A stretch of 64,000 bases of DNA from Azoarcus sp. DD4 (GTDB taxonomy: Bacteria; Pseudomonadota; Gammaproteobacteria; Burkholderiales; Rhodocyclaceae). The notes beneath the pieces were generated by a model. That model searched no databases and had not been told where the DNA came from. It saw nothing but the letters and a program-made list of their open reading frames with translations. The position numbers and the translations under genes were made by a program. Location of the stretch: the NCBI RefSeq assembly GCF_006496635.1, contig NZ_CP022958.1, forward strand, positions 1,488,001 through 1,552,000. Reading direction: 5' to 3'. Every line of letters starts with the position of its first letter. The first letter of the stretch is position 1. Shown one piece after another: positions 45,769-54,815 of the stretch.

Positions 45769-47166
45769 TCAGGTCAGCGGCAGTTCCACCTCGACGCACA
45801 GGCCGCGGCCGCCGGCGCCGTCCTTCAACGCGATCCGGCCGCGGTGCGCCCAGCAGATCTCGCGCACGATCGCGAGGCCGAGGCCGCTGCCCTCGGTGTC
45901 GCCCTGGCCGAGGATGCGGTAGAAGCGCTTGAACACGTTCTCGCGCTCGGCCTCGGGGATGCCCGGCCCCTCGTCGCAAATGCTGACGACCGCCTCGCCG
46001 CCCCAGGCCGCCACCGCGACCACGACCTGGGAGGCCGGCGGGCCGTAGCGCAGGGCGTTGTCCACCAGGTTCGCGACCATCTCCCGCAGCATCGCCGCAT
46101 TGCCCTGCAGCGTTACCGGTGCATCCGGGCCTTCGTAGGCGAGGTCGATGTGCTTCTTCAACGCGAGCGGCACCAGGTCCAGGGCCACCTCCCTGACCAG
46201 CGCGCTCAGGTCCACCGGCGCGCGCTCGCCGATGATGCCGTTGATGGCCTCGGCGTGTGACATCGCCAGCATCTGGTTGGCCAGCCGCCGTGTCGAATGG
46301 ATGGTCGCCAGCAGGCTGGCGAGCGTGCGCCGCATCTCGTCGGCATCGTTCTGGCGCAGGCCGTATTCGGCCTGGGTGGTCAGCACTGCCAGCGGCGTGC
46401 GGATCTGGTGCGCGGCATCGGCGAGAAAGCGCCGGCGCGCGACCAGCATCGCCGACAGCCGCTCCATGTGGTGGTTGATCGCGTCGATCAGCGGGCCGAC
46501 TTCGGTCGGCACGTTGCCGCCCTCGACCGGCGTCAGATCCTCGTCGTCTCGGTTGCGTATCGCCTCGCGCAGCTTGAGCAGGGGGCGGAAGGCCGACGCC
46601 AGCGCGATCACGATCAGTACGGCACCGACGCCGATCAGCGCGAGCTGGCGCCGCAGGCTGTCGAAGAAGAGGTCGCGCGCGAGCGCGGTGCGGGCGCCGG
46701 TGGTTTCGGCGAACACGATCAGCACCGCGTCGCCGCCGGCCAGCAGCGGGTCGTAGAGCCGCTTGCGCATGGCGCCGATGCGCACTTCCTCGCCCTGGAA
46801 CTGCGCGGTGGCGATCCGTACCTCGCCGGTGTCCGGCGGCAGCTCGCGCGGCACGAGGCCGGCGTAGCCGGTCAGCAGTTTGCCGTTGGGGGCGACGAGG
46901 GCGTAGAAGATCCGCTCCTGCGCGCTGTCCTCGAACACCTGGAAGGCGGAATAGGGGATGTCCACATGGATCTCGCCGGCGAGCGAGTGGGTACGCTCGC
47001 CGACCGCCTTGATCGAGGCGGTGAGCGAGCGGTCGTAGGCGCGATTGACCACCTCGAGCGCGCTGCGGTAGGACAGCACCGCGTTGATCGCCAGCACGAT
47101 CAGCAGCGGCGGCAGCAGCCACCAGCCGACCCGCCGGCGCAGGCTGTAGCGGACCTTCGACGGCAT
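45769..47166 (-). CDS. tctE: TctE-type sensor histidine kinase
   Basis: 465 residues: a first membrane helix (residues 12-31, VGWWLLPPLLIVLAINAVLS), a periplasmic 2CSK_N-type sensor domain, a second helix near 175-195, then HAMP-like linker, HisKA with FLADAAHQIRTPLAVL, and an ATPase domain with NLVDNALRYG and GSGLGLAIVREI. The periplasmic part is what senses tricarboxylates in TctE. ATG at 47166 lies 11 bp after the tctD stop. Together with tctD it should control the tct genes converging on it. Confidence 0.92.
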   Translation of the reverse strand: MPSKVRYSLRRRVGWWLLPPLLIVLAINAVLSYRSALEVVNRAYDRSLTASIKAVGERTHSLAGEIHVDIPYSAFQVFEDSAQERIFYALVAPNGKLLTGYAGLVPRELPPDTGEVRIATAQFQGEEVRIGAMRKRLYDPLLAGGDAVLIVFAETTGARTALARDLFFDSLRRQLALIGVGAVLIVIALASAFRPLLKLREAIRNRDDEDLTPVEGGNVPTEVGPLIDAINHHMERLSAMLVARRRFLADAAHQIRTPLAVLTTQAEYGLRQNDADEMRRTLASLLATIHSTRRLANQMLAMSHAEAINGIIGERAPVDLSALVREVALDLVPLALKKHIDLAYEGPDAPVTLQGNAAMLREMVANLVDNALRYGPPASQVVVAVAAWGGEAVVSICDEGPGIPEAERENVFKRFYRILGQGDTEGSGLGLAIVREICWAHRGRIALKDGAGGRGLCVEVELPLT

Positions 47167-47177
47167 GGTCCGGCCGC

Positions 47178-47855
47178 TCAGGGGGCTGGCGTCTCGGCGA
47201 GCAGGTAGCCGAGCCCGCGCAGGGTGTTGATCGCCACGCCGGAGCCTTCGAGCTTCTTGCGCAGGCGCGAGACGTAGATCTCGATCGCTTCCGGGCGGGC
47301 CTCGGCGTCGAAATCGAACACCTTTTCGAACAGTGCCTCGCGCGCGACCGGGCGCCCTACGCGCGACAGCAGTGCCTCCAGCACGGCGAGTTCGCGCGGC
47401 GTCAGCGCCAGCGGGGCGCTGCCGACCGAGGCCAGGCGGGTGGTGGTGTCGAACTCCAGGCGGCCTATGCGCACTAGCGGCACGAGGTTGCCGCTGCGCC
47501 GCAGCAGCGCCTTGATGCGCGCCTCGAGTTCGGTCAGCTCGAAGGGTTTCGGCAGATAATCGTCGGCGCCCAGGTTGAGACCCTTGACCCGCTCTTCGGT
47601 GGTGCCGCGCGCGGTGAGCACCAGCACCGGGGTCGGCGGCCCCTGTTCGCGGCTGCGCAGGCGGCGCAGCACCTCCAGGCCATCGAGGCCGGGGAGCGAC
47701 AGGTCCAGGATGACCAGATCGTAGGCTTGCGAACGCAGCGCGTGGTCGGCATGGTCGCCACGGTCGAGTACGTCGAGCGCATAACCGGCGTGGCGCAGGG
47801 CTTTCGCGACCCATTCGGCGAGTTCGGCATGATCCTCGACAAGCAGCAGGCGCAT
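47178..47855 (-). CDS. tctD: TctD-type OmpR-family response regulator
   Basis: 225 residues: receiver domain with LVEDHAELA, phosphate acceptor aspartate in LVILDLSLPGLDG near residue 51 and lysine in LPKPFE, then a winged-helix DNA-binding domain ending LEGSGVAINTLRGLGYLLAE. ATG at 47855. Divergent from an extracellular binding protein gene with 102 bp between starts, a common arrangement for TctD systems. Confidence 0.93.
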   Translation of the reverse strand: MRLLLVEDHAELAEWVAKALRHAGYALDVLDRGDHADHALRSQAYDLVILDLSLPGLDGLEVLRRLRSREQGPPTPVLVLTARGTTEERVKGLNLGADDYLPKPFELTELEARIKALLRRSGNLVPLVRIGRLEFDTTTRLASVGSAPLALTPRELAVLEALLSRVGRPVAREALFEKVFDFDAEARPEAIEIYVSRLRKKLEGSGVAINTLRGLGYLLAETPAP

Positions 47856-47957
47856 GGCTGACCCCGAAAGATTATCGAAAGCTTGGGCGGCGATTATTGT
47901 CGAAAAAGAGCGGGTGGGCCAAGCCGTGACCGGCGAGCCCACGCAGGAGGAGACAGG

Positions 47958-49022
47958 ATGGGCCGGATTAGACAGCTGCTCTGCGCCGCGCTGGCGTTGA
48001 GCACGTTCGCGGCGTTCGCGCAGGGCAATGCCGACCGGCTGGCGGCGGCGGTGCGCGAGGGCGGCCGGGTGGTGGTCTATGCCGCCACCGACCGCGACAT
48101 CGTGCAGCCGGTGCTCGACGCCTTCGAGGCGCAGCATCCGGGCGTGCGCATCGACTATCACGATATGAATTCCGCCGAGGTGTATCGCCGCGTGGTCGCC
48201 GAGGCCGAGCAGGGCCGGCACGAGGTCGACGTGGTGTGGAGTTCGGCCATGGACCTGCAGGTCAAGCTGGTGAACGACGGCTACGCTCAGCCCTACCGTT
48301 CCGCCGAGACCGCCGCGCTGCCGGCCTGGGCGGTGTGGAAGGACGAGGCCTTCGCCACCTCTTACGAACCTGCGGCCATCGTCTATAGCAAGCGCGCGCT
48401 CGGCCCCTACGAGGTGCCCGATACCCACGCCGCGCTGATCCGCCTGCTCGCCGAGCAGCCCGACCGCTTCCGCGGCCGCGTCGCCACCTACGACCCCGTC
48501 CGCGCCGGCCTCGGCCTGCTGCTGCACAGCCAGGACGCGCTCGCCAACCCCACCGCCTTCTGGCAGCTCGCGCGCGCGCTCGGCGGCCGCCAGGTGGAGC
48601 TGCACGTCAAGACTGCGGTAGTACTCGACCGCATTGCCAGCGGCGAGGTACTGATCGGCTACAACCTGCTCGGCTCCTACGCGCATTCGCGCGCGCGGCT
48701 CGATCCCAATGTCGGCGTGGTGTGGCCGCGCGACTACACCCTGGTGCTGAGCCGGGTGGCCTTCGTTGCGCGGCGTGCGCCGCATCCGGCGGCGGCGCGG
48801 CTTTGGCTGGACTTCCTGTTGTCGGCGCAGGGGCAGGTGCTGCTCGCCCGCGCCGGCTTGTTCTCGGTGCGCGAGGACGCCAGCGACGCCGCCGGCCTGC
48901 GCCAGCAGCTCGGCACCGCCTTCCGGCCGATCGCGCTCGGCACCGCGCTGCTGGCCTACCTCGATCAGGTCAAGCAGCGCGACTTCCTGCGCGAGTGGGA
49001 AGCCGCGATGCGCAAGCCCTGA
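47958..49022 (+). CDS. Extracellular solute-binding protein (iron/Fbp-like family)
   Basis: 354 residues with a signal peptide (cleavage after AAFA, residue 21) and type 2 periplasmic binding fold: VVVYAATDRDIVQPVLDAFE, EVDVVWSSAMDLQVKLVNDG, LIGYNLLGSYAHSRARLDP. The family includes FbpA/AfuA and sensor-associated relatives. No permease or ATPase gene accompanies it, while tctD is divergent from it. Hence a ligand-sensing partner of TctE is as likely as a transport role. Ribosome site GGAGGAG is strong. Confidence 0.85.
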   Translation: MGRIRQLLCAALALSTFAAFAQGNADRLAAAVREGGRVVVYAATDRDIVQPVLDAFEAQHPGVRIDYHDMNSAEVYRRVVAEAEQGRHEVDVVWSSAMDLQVKLVNDGYAQPYRSAETAALPAWAVWKDEAFATSYEPAAIVYSKRALGPYEVPDTHAALIRLLAEQPDRFRGRVATYDPVRAGLGLLLHSQDALANPTAFWQLARALGGRQVELHVKTAVVLDRIASGEVLIGYNLLGSYAHSRARLDPNVGVVWPRDYTLVLSRVAFVARRAPHPAAARLWLDFLLSAQGQVLLARAGLFSVREDASDAAGLRQQLGTAFRPIALGTALLAYLDQVKQRDFLREWEAAMRKP

Positions 49023-49050
49023 GCGGCCGGAAGCTGACGCCGTCACCGCT

Positions 49051-51756
49051 TCAGCTCACGAAGCGGCAGGCCGACGCGGCGGTGCGCGTGTCCATGTTGC
49101 GGCCGCGGTTGAGGTGGTCATCGGCTTCGGCCGCGCAGCCCAGCATGCGCGCGTAGAGGAACACGGTGAAGGCGGCCGATTCGAGTGCCGATTCGCCGAT
49201 CTCCCCGGCACGCCACGGTTTCCAGGTGAGCTTGAGCAACAGCGCGGCGATCACCGCGTCGATGTTCACGCAGTACACCGTGCGCGACACCCCGGCCTGG
49301 TGCAGTGCCTGCACCAGCGCACGGTAGAAGTCGTGGAAGACGTTGGTCTCGCCCCGGGCCGTCATCAGCTCGCGGATGAAGACCTCGCGCGGATCGAGGT
49401 TCACCGGCCTGTCCTTGAACACCGGGTGATTCACGCCGGGCAGCTTGCGCAGGTCGAAGGCGCCGGCGGATTTCGCTTCGGCCTTGTAGCGCGCGTAGTC
49501 TTCGGCGCAGCCTCGCGCCAGCGCGGCGAGATCCAGCCCGTGGGCAGGGTCGGCCGGATCGGCGAGCGGCGTGTCGCGGAAGGCTTCGATCAGGAATTGC
49601 ACACCTTCGAAGCCGTTGCCGCCGTGGGCGTAGCCGGTGTGGGTGAGGAAGCCGACCAGCGCCTTGTTGAGCTGCACCCGCTGCGGTGTTTCCGGACCGT
49701 CGGCCGAGACCGCGCCCTTCGCGCCCTGCGCCGAGATCGTGCCGGGGCCGTTGGTCAGCAGGATGCCGACCAGGGTCTGGAAGGCGAACAGGTCGGCGGC
49801 GTCGGGGCTGCGGTCGAGCAGCGCGCGGCAGGCGATCTCGGTGATCGAGGCGTGGCCGAGCAGCTGCGCGGTGGGCATGCCGCAGAAGGCGGCCGGCTGG
49901 TGGCGCTCCGGCAGCGCGGCGGCGCCGATCAGGGTGCCGAACAGCCGCAGCCACCACGGCAGGGTCTCGACGGTGAGGCGCGATACGCGCTTGCGCATCA
50001 GCGGGCCCCAGGCGAGTGTCGTCGTCAGCGCGGCGAGCACCGCGTCGGCGCCGACCGGGCGCCCCAGGCTGCGCAGGTAGCGCACCGGTACCGAGCGCGC
50101 GGCGCGCGCATCCAGTCCGGCGAGCATGGCTTCGGCGCGCGCGTCGGGTTCCGCCACGGTGACCAGGCGGGCGAGCGCGGCGTCTTCGGCCAGAGCTGCG
50201 AGGTCGAAATCCTCGGCCAGCGCGTCGCGCAGGCCGGCCGCATGAAAGCGCTCGATGAAGGCGGCGGCGATCTCGCGGGCGCGTTCGGCGCGCCGCGGCC
50301 CGACGATGGAGAGCGCCGCGGCGAGCACGCTGTTGGGCGCATTGCCGGCCTCGCGTGCGGCGTGCGCGGCGGCCAGCGCCGGATCGCCATGCAGGTTCAC
50401 GCAGGCGGCGAGCGCCACATTCACCAGCTTGCGGTCGTTGTCGCCGCCGGCTTCGCGCAGCAGGGCGAGGCCGACGTTGGCTTCGAGCGGCAGGCGTGCC
50501 GCTTCCAGCACGCTGAGACCGTGCAGGCTGGCGACCTGGGTCTTCGGGTCCATTTTCGACGCGCCGGAGGCGTCCTTCAGCGCTTCGCGCGGGAAGGATG
50601 CACCGACCTGCCGGGCGAGGGCGGCGATCTGCGTGCGGTAGGGGTCGAGCGCGTCGACCACCGGCAGGTCCAGCCGGGCCGGCAGCTCGATGCCGGGGTT
50701 GGCGCCGAACCAGGGCTTGAGTTCCATCGTGCCTTCCGGCGCGAAGTCGGGCAGGGTGGCGTTGGCGCGCATCACCGCGGTCAGCGCGGCGGGAATGTGG
50801 GCGATGTTGGCGACGACCGCACCCTTGGCCGAGAACACCGGTCTGTCCGGCGTGAACAGCGCGTCGACGCCGAACTTCTCCATGAACCAGCGTTCCTTGG
50901 CGGCGGCATCGTCCTCGCCGCCGGCCATCGCGCCGGCGTGGCCGACGGCGCGGGTGAGCTTGGACTTCCAGCGGCCGACCACGCAGGCGACCACCGGCTT
51001 GGTGAAGACGGCGTCGCGCTCGTAGTAGCCGCCGGGTTCGCAGTACAGCACCGCGGCCTTGCTGCGGGCGTCGTTGGCAAGCGCGAAGGCGAACTCCGGT
51101 GCCGCGTAGTGGATGTAGACGTCCTTGCCGCTCGACACCAGCGTGGTCGTGCCCCAGCCGGCCATGCGCAGGTATTGCGCGATGGTCGTGGTGAAGCCGC
51201 CGGAATTGGACAGCACCGCGATCGAGCCGGGCTTGAGGGTGTCGGACGGGCTGTCGCCGCCCAGCGCACCGCCGATGCGCACCTGGTTCCAGGCGTCGGC
51301 GACGCCGAGGCAGTTGGCGCCGAAGATGTCGATGCCGTGCTGCTGGCCCATCGCGCGGATTTCGCGGGCGTCATGGACGGCGATCTTCTCGGTGATGATG
51401 AAGATCTTCTTCAGCTCGGGATTCACCCGGATCAGCTCGGCCACCCCGTCGCGCGCGGCCGAAGGCGGCAGATAGACCACGCCGCAGTTGAAGCGGTGGC
51501 CGTCGTCCAGACCCTCGCGCACGCTGTTGTAGACCGGGATGTTGCCGGCCGGCGTTTCCAGCACCTGGCCGCGGCGTCCGGGTGAGGTGCCGAACACCAC
51601 GTTGCCGCCCGACCACGCATGGCCGACCGGCGTCACCTCGCTCGATTCGCCGCCGAGGATGTTGAGTACGCATACCCGGTCGCCGCGCGTCGCGATCTGC
51701 GCCAGCGAGCTGATGCCCACGTAATACTTGAAATCGCCTACACCCTGCTGGTACAT
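49051..51756 (-). CDS. ATP-citrate-lyase-like large subunit with two citrate-synthase-like domains
   Basis: 901 residues, where citrate-lyase large subunits are usually about 610. Residues 1-330 resemble the succinyl-CoA-synthetase alpha part of ATP-citrate lyase, with IAVLSNSGGFTTTIAQYLRM near 179 and the phosphohistidine motif GHAGAM (H273). A first citrate-synthase-like stretch (about 405-505; KLVNVALAACVNLHGDPAL) lacks catalytic residues. A second (about 605-870) has GMPTAQLLG, LLTNGPGTISAQ, YAHGGNGFEG (H711), GVNHPVFKD (H777) and VNIDAV (D833), equivalents of the citryl-CoA lyase His and Asp. AAGGAGA precedes the ATG at 51756. It is 31 bp after the ATP-grasp subunit gene. Substrate citrate is inferred. 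Confidence 0.8.
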   Translation of the reverse strand: MYQQGVGDFKYYVGISSLAQIATRGDRVCVLNILGGESSEVTPVGHAWSGGNVVFGTSPGRRGQVLETPAGNIPVYNSVREGLDDGHRFNCGVVYLPPSAARDGVAELIRVNPELKKIFIITEKIAVHDAREIRAMGQQHGIDIFGANCLGVADAWNQVRIGGALGGDSPSDTLKPGSIAVLSNSGGFTTTIAQYLRMAGWGTTTLVSSGKDVYIHYAAPEFAFALANDARSKAAVLYCEPGGYYERDAVFTKPVVACVVGRWKSKLTRAVGHAGAMAGGEDDAAAKERWFMEKFGVDALFTPDRPVFSAKGAVVANIAHIPAALTAVMRANATLPDFAPEGTMELKPWFGANPGIELPARLDLPVVDALDPYRTQIAALARQVGASFPREALKDASGASKMDPKTQVASLHGLSVLEAARLPLEANVGLALLREAGGDNDRKLVNVALAACVNLHGDPALAAAHAAREAGNAPNSVLAAALSIVGPRRAERAREIAAAFIERFHAAGLRDALAEDFDLAALAEDAALARLVTVAEPDARAEAMLAGLDARAARSVPVRYLRSLGRPVGADAVLAALTTTLAWGPLMRKRVSRLTVETLPWWLRLFGTLIGAAALPERHQPAAFCGMPTAQLLGHASITEIACRALLDRSPDAADLFAFQTLVGILLTNGPGTISAQGAKGAVSADGPETPQRVQLNKALVGFLTHTGYAHGGNGFEGVQFLIEAFRDTPLADPADPAHGLDLAALARGCAEDYARYKAEAKSAGAFDLRKLPGVNHPVFKDRPVNLDPREVFIRELMTARGETNVFHDFYRALVQALHQAGVSRTVYCVNIDAVIAALLLKLTWKPWRAGEIGESALESAAFTVFLYARMLGCAAEADDHLNRGRNMDTRTAASACRFVS

Positions 51757-51787
51757 GGCTGTCTCCTTGATTGCTCTTGGTCTGCGT

Positions 51788-53074
51788 TCAGACGGCCGGC
51801 GCCGGGGCCAGGCCGAGCCGGCGGGCGACCGCGTCGCGGCCACCGGCCTTCATCCATTCGTTGGCTTCGCGGGCGTAGTCGACGACCTCGCTCATCGCCG
51901 AATCGAAACCGAACAGGCGGTAGGGCAGGCCGAGTGCCTCGCAGGTGTCGCGCAGCACGCCCATGCCGCGTACCAGGTTGGGCCCGCCGCGGCCGGCGAC
52001 GACGTAGAGCGGGGTCGGGCCGTGGCGGCTGACGTGCTCGCGCAGCGCGTCGGCCATGGCGCGGAAAGTTTCGAAGATGTCGGTGTTGTTGGATTTGCCG
52101 CCGATGATGAAGAGCACGTTGGCCTGGGCCAGCCAGTGCTTGAAGCAGATGGCCGCGACCGACTTCATCTTCTCGTAGGGCGGGTTGCCGCCGAAATCCG
52201 ACGAGATGATGGCGTCGTCGCCGAGCATCTCGGTGACCAGTGAGTTGGCGCCGCCGCCGAAGGTGGGCGCGAGGATGGTGCCGTGTTCATTGATGACGTA
52301 GACGTCGCTCTGGCCCTGGTGGGTGCGCAGCTGGTTGATCTCCTGTTCGAAGTTGGAATAGTCGGCGGCGAACAGGTGGGCCGGCAGCTTGAGGCGATGC
52401 CAGCGCGGGTCGTCGCGGTCGAAGCCGCACTTGAAGTCGCAGGCTACCGGCGTCAGCCGACCGCGGCGGTCGGGGCGCATGCGGATCGGGTTGAGTTCGA
52501 GCGTGGTCATGCCGAAGTCGTGGTACAGCTCCCACAGCTTGGGCAGCTGCTGCACCAGCGGCGAGATGATCTCCTTGGGGGCGCCGATGTCGGCGAGCGC
52601 GTTGGCGACGACGAAGGCCTTCAGCCCGGTCAGCGGGTCGAAGGGGATGCGTGCGACCTGCGACTTGTCCAGTTCCTCGATGTCCATGCCGCCCACGTGG
52701 GTCAGTGTCATGGTGGGGGCGCGGAATTCGGTCGAGTCGGTGATCGAGAAATACACCTCGTGCTCGGCCGGTACCGCGCCCTCGAAGGTGACGCCATTGG
52801 CCTTGGCGACCTGGTTGCCGTGGCGGTGCTCGACGAAGTAGAGCCGCTCCTTTTCGGCGAGTGCGCTCTTGAGATCCTGCGCGCGGCCGATCAGGCCGGC
52901 CTTGCCCTTCTTGCCGACGCCGCCCTTGAACACGGGCTTGACGAAGACCGAGCCGTAGCGCTCGATCAGCGCGCCGATGGCCTCCTCGCTGGCATCCGGC
53001 CCGAGCACTTCCGCGCTTGGGAAATCGGCGAACTCGAGCAGGCGCGATCCGTACAACATGCCGGTGATCTGCAT
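51788..53074 (-). CDS. ATP-citrate-lyase-like ATP-grasp / citrate-binding subunit
   Basis: 428 residues, close to the AclB-type subunit. An ATP-grasp-like part (VFVKPVFKGGVGKKGKAGLI near residue 46 and TTLELNPIRM near 195) is followed by a citrate-binding domain. The latter keeps GGKSNNTDIFETFRAMADAL near 325 and AGRGGPNLVRGMGVLRDTCE near 360, where human ACLY has the asparagine, threonine and arginine contacts for citrate. ATG at 53074 follows AAGGAGA. It is upstream of, and coupled to, the large subunit, 31 bp apart. It lies just beyond the tct transporter and the TctDE pair, arguing for citrate or a close analogue as substrate. Confidence 0.85.
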   Translation of the reverse strand: MQITGMLYGSRLLEFADFPSAEVLGPDASEEAIGALIERYGSVFVKPVFKGGVGKKGKAGLIGRAQDLKSALAEKERLYFVEHRHGNQVAKANGVTFEGAVPAEHEVYFSITDSTEFRAPTMTLTHVGGMDIEELDKSQVARIPFDPLTGLKAFVVANALADIGAPKEIISPLVQQLPKLWELYHDFGMTTLELNPIRMRPDRRGRLTPVACDFKCGFDRDDPRWHRLKLPAHLFAADYSNFEQEINQLRTHQGQSDVYVINEHGTILAPTFGGGANSLVTEMLGDDAIISSDFGGNPPYEKMKSVAAICFKHWLAQANVLFIIGGKSNNTDIFETFRAMADALREHVSRHGPTPLYVVAGRGGPNLVRGMGVLRDTCEALGLPYRLFGFDSAMSEVVDYAREANEWMKAGGRDAVARRLGLAPAPAV

Positions 53075-53172
53075 GGCGTTGTCTCCTTGCTGGTGGGGTG
53101 ATTTCGATGCTGGGCAGGGGCGCTTTCGAATCAAGAAAGAAACACCCCGGACGCAACGGTCGAGACGCAAGG

Positions 53173-53198
53173 CGCACCCTCTCTCCCCAGAGGGCGCG
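53173..53198 (-). terminator. Hairpin between the porin and citrate-lyase-like genes
   Basis: GCGC-a-CCCTCT..AGAGGG-CGCGC at 53172-53198 can form a long stem with a six-base loop, 34 bases past the porin stop. No clear U-tract, so termination or attenuation is possible but unproven. Confidence 0.4.
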
Positions 53199-53231
53199 CC
53201 CGGTAGCAGTCCCGTCGCCGGATCCGGGGTG

Positions 53232-54278
53232 TCAGAACTTGTGGCGGATGCCGGCCATCACCACGCGCGGGTCGCCTCCGGCCGCCGGAGTGAAGTTGCC
53301 GAGCGCGTAGTTGGCGTCGTCCTTGTTGATCAGCCTGCTGTACCCGGTGTAGAGCGTGGTGCGCTTGGACAGGTCGTACATGTAATAGGCCGACCAGCCG
53401 CGGGCATCCTCGGCGGCGGCGTCGTTGGACTCGTTGCGGTCGGCGTAGCTGATCGCGACGGTGCTCCGGGCGCCGGCCTTGATCTCGACGCCGATGTCGT
53501 AGGTGCGGGCCTTGCCTTCGCCCTGGCTGCCGCTCTCCTTGTCGCGGGTGTAGGCGAAATAGGCCTTGGCCGGGCCGAAGTCGTAGGCCAGGCCGAAGCC
53601 GTCGGTGCGCACCTTGCCGCCGGTGGAATCGCGCTGGATGCGCTGGGTGACGATGGAGGCCGACAGCGGCCCGCGCTTGTAGAGACCTGCGATGCCGAAG
53701 CCGTCGCCCTCGCGCCGCGCGGTGGAGTCGGTGGCGGTCTTGCCGCCCAGCCAGTAGGCGGCGTCGACCGAGAAGCCGCTGAACTCGGGCGAGCGGTACT
53801 TGACCATGCTGTCCAGCCGCACCTCGTAGGCCGGCTTGATGCCGCCGGTCTTGCGGCTGAGCAGGCCGGGGCTGCGGTCGGCGCTGCCGGTGGCGTCCAT
53901 CGGGTCGATGGCGACGAAGGCGGGCGTGTACTGACGGCCCAGGGTGAGCCGGCCCCAGCCGCCTTCGACGCCGACGAAGGACTGCCGGCCGAAGGTCCGG
54001 CCGCCCTGTTCGAGCAGGCCGGTGGAGGGGTCGAAGCCCTGTTCCAGCGTGAAGATGGCCTTCATGCCGTTGCCGAGATCCTCGCTGCCGCGAAAGCCGA
54101 GCCGGGTGCCGTTGAGTTCGCCATGGTCGAGCGCGCTGCGGCTTTGCGACCCGGCCCTGGTGTGGCTGAGGTTGAGGTCGATCAGGCCGTAGATCGTCAC
54201 GTTGGACTGGGCACAGGCTGCCGGCGGCAGGACCAGCGCGGAAACGGCGACGGCCGCCGCCAGGATGTTGCGGTTCAT
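53232..54278 (-). CDS. Gram-negative porin (OmpC/porin_4 type)
   Basis: 348-residue outer-membrane trimeric porin, Burkholderia/Bordetella type. Signal peptide to about residue 23 (PPAACA), then QSNVTIYGLIDLNLSHTRAG, the LGFRGSEDLGNGMKAIFTLE strand-turn and a C-terminal GIRHKF with terminal phenylalanine. GGAGGAG precedes the ATG. It lies upstream of the citrate-lyase-like pair on the same strand with a 157-bp gap, so it may admit the acid across the outer membrane. Confidence 0.93.
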   Translation of the reverse strand: MNRNILAAAVAVSALVLPPAACAQSNVTIYGLIDLNLSHTRAGSQSRSALDHGELNGTRLGFRGSEDLGNGMKAIFTLEQGFDPSTGLLEQGGRTFGRQSFVGVEGGWGRLTLGRQYTPAFVAIDPMDATGSADRSPGLLSRKTGGIKPAYEVRLDSMVKYRSPEFSGFSVDAAYWLGGKTATDSTARREGDGFGIAGLYKRGPLSASIVTQRIQRDSTGGKVRTDGFGLAYDFGPAKAYFAYTRDKESGSQGEGKARTYDIGVEIKAGARSTVAISYADRNESNDAAAEDARGWSAYYMYDLSKRTTLYTGYSRLINKDDANYALGNFTPAAGGDPRVVMAGIRHKF

Positions 54279-54458
54279 GGAATCTCCTCCTCGTTCTTGG
54301 CTGTGATCCCGCCTGCGTCGGGCGGGGTGGAGGCGATTGAAACCGGCTTGGCTTTCGATCTGCTTTCGTTGGCCTGCGCCTGCCACGGGCTTGTCTATGA
54401 TGGAAACAAGCTGCCGGGCGCGCTGCGCCCGCCGCGGGGACGACGGAAGGAGGGCGCC

Positions 54459-54788
54459 ATGGTCGTGATCGTGTTCCGTACCCGCCTGCGTGCAGGCGTG
54501 GATGAAGCCGAAATGGAGCAGGTGGGCGGGCGCATGTACGAGATCGCGTCGGCAATGCCCGGCTTCCTGTCCTACAAGGACTACGCCGCCGCCGACGGCG
54601 AGTTCGTGTCCATCGTCGAGTTCGATTCGCCCGAGGCGCTGGCTGCCTGGCGCGACCACCCGGAGCACCGCGAGATCCAGCAGCGCGGCCGCGAGCGCTA
54701 CTTCAGCGAGTACCGGGTGCAGGTGTGCGTGCCGCTGCGCGAGTACAGCTTCACGCTGGACGGCGGCCGGGTGCAGCATGCGGGTTGA
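54459..54788 (+). CDS. Antibiotic biosynthesis monooxygenase (ABM) family protein
   Basis: 109 residues of the ABM/dimeric ferredoxin-like fold: MVVIVFRTRLRAGVDEAEME start, MPGFLSYKDYAAADGEFVSI middle. Members include haem-degrading and quinol monooxygenases, but many have no known activity. AAGGAGG precedes the ATG. The STAND gene starts 27 bp after its stop on the same strand, so they could be co-transcribed. Confidence 0.86.
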   Translation: MVVIVFRTRLRAGVDEAEMEQVGGRMYEIASAMPGFLSYKDYAAADGEFVSIVEFDSPEALAAWRDHPEHREIQQRGRERYFSEYRVQVCVPLREYSFTLDGGRVQHAG

Positions 54789-54815
54789 GGCAGCGCGGCC
54801 GGCCGGACGGTGGCC

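Noticed and set aside
48766..51585. A 939-codon plus-strand frame antisense to the citrate-lyase-like large subunit
   Set aside because: No ribosome site and low-complexity composition. The minus-strand gene has clear motifs.
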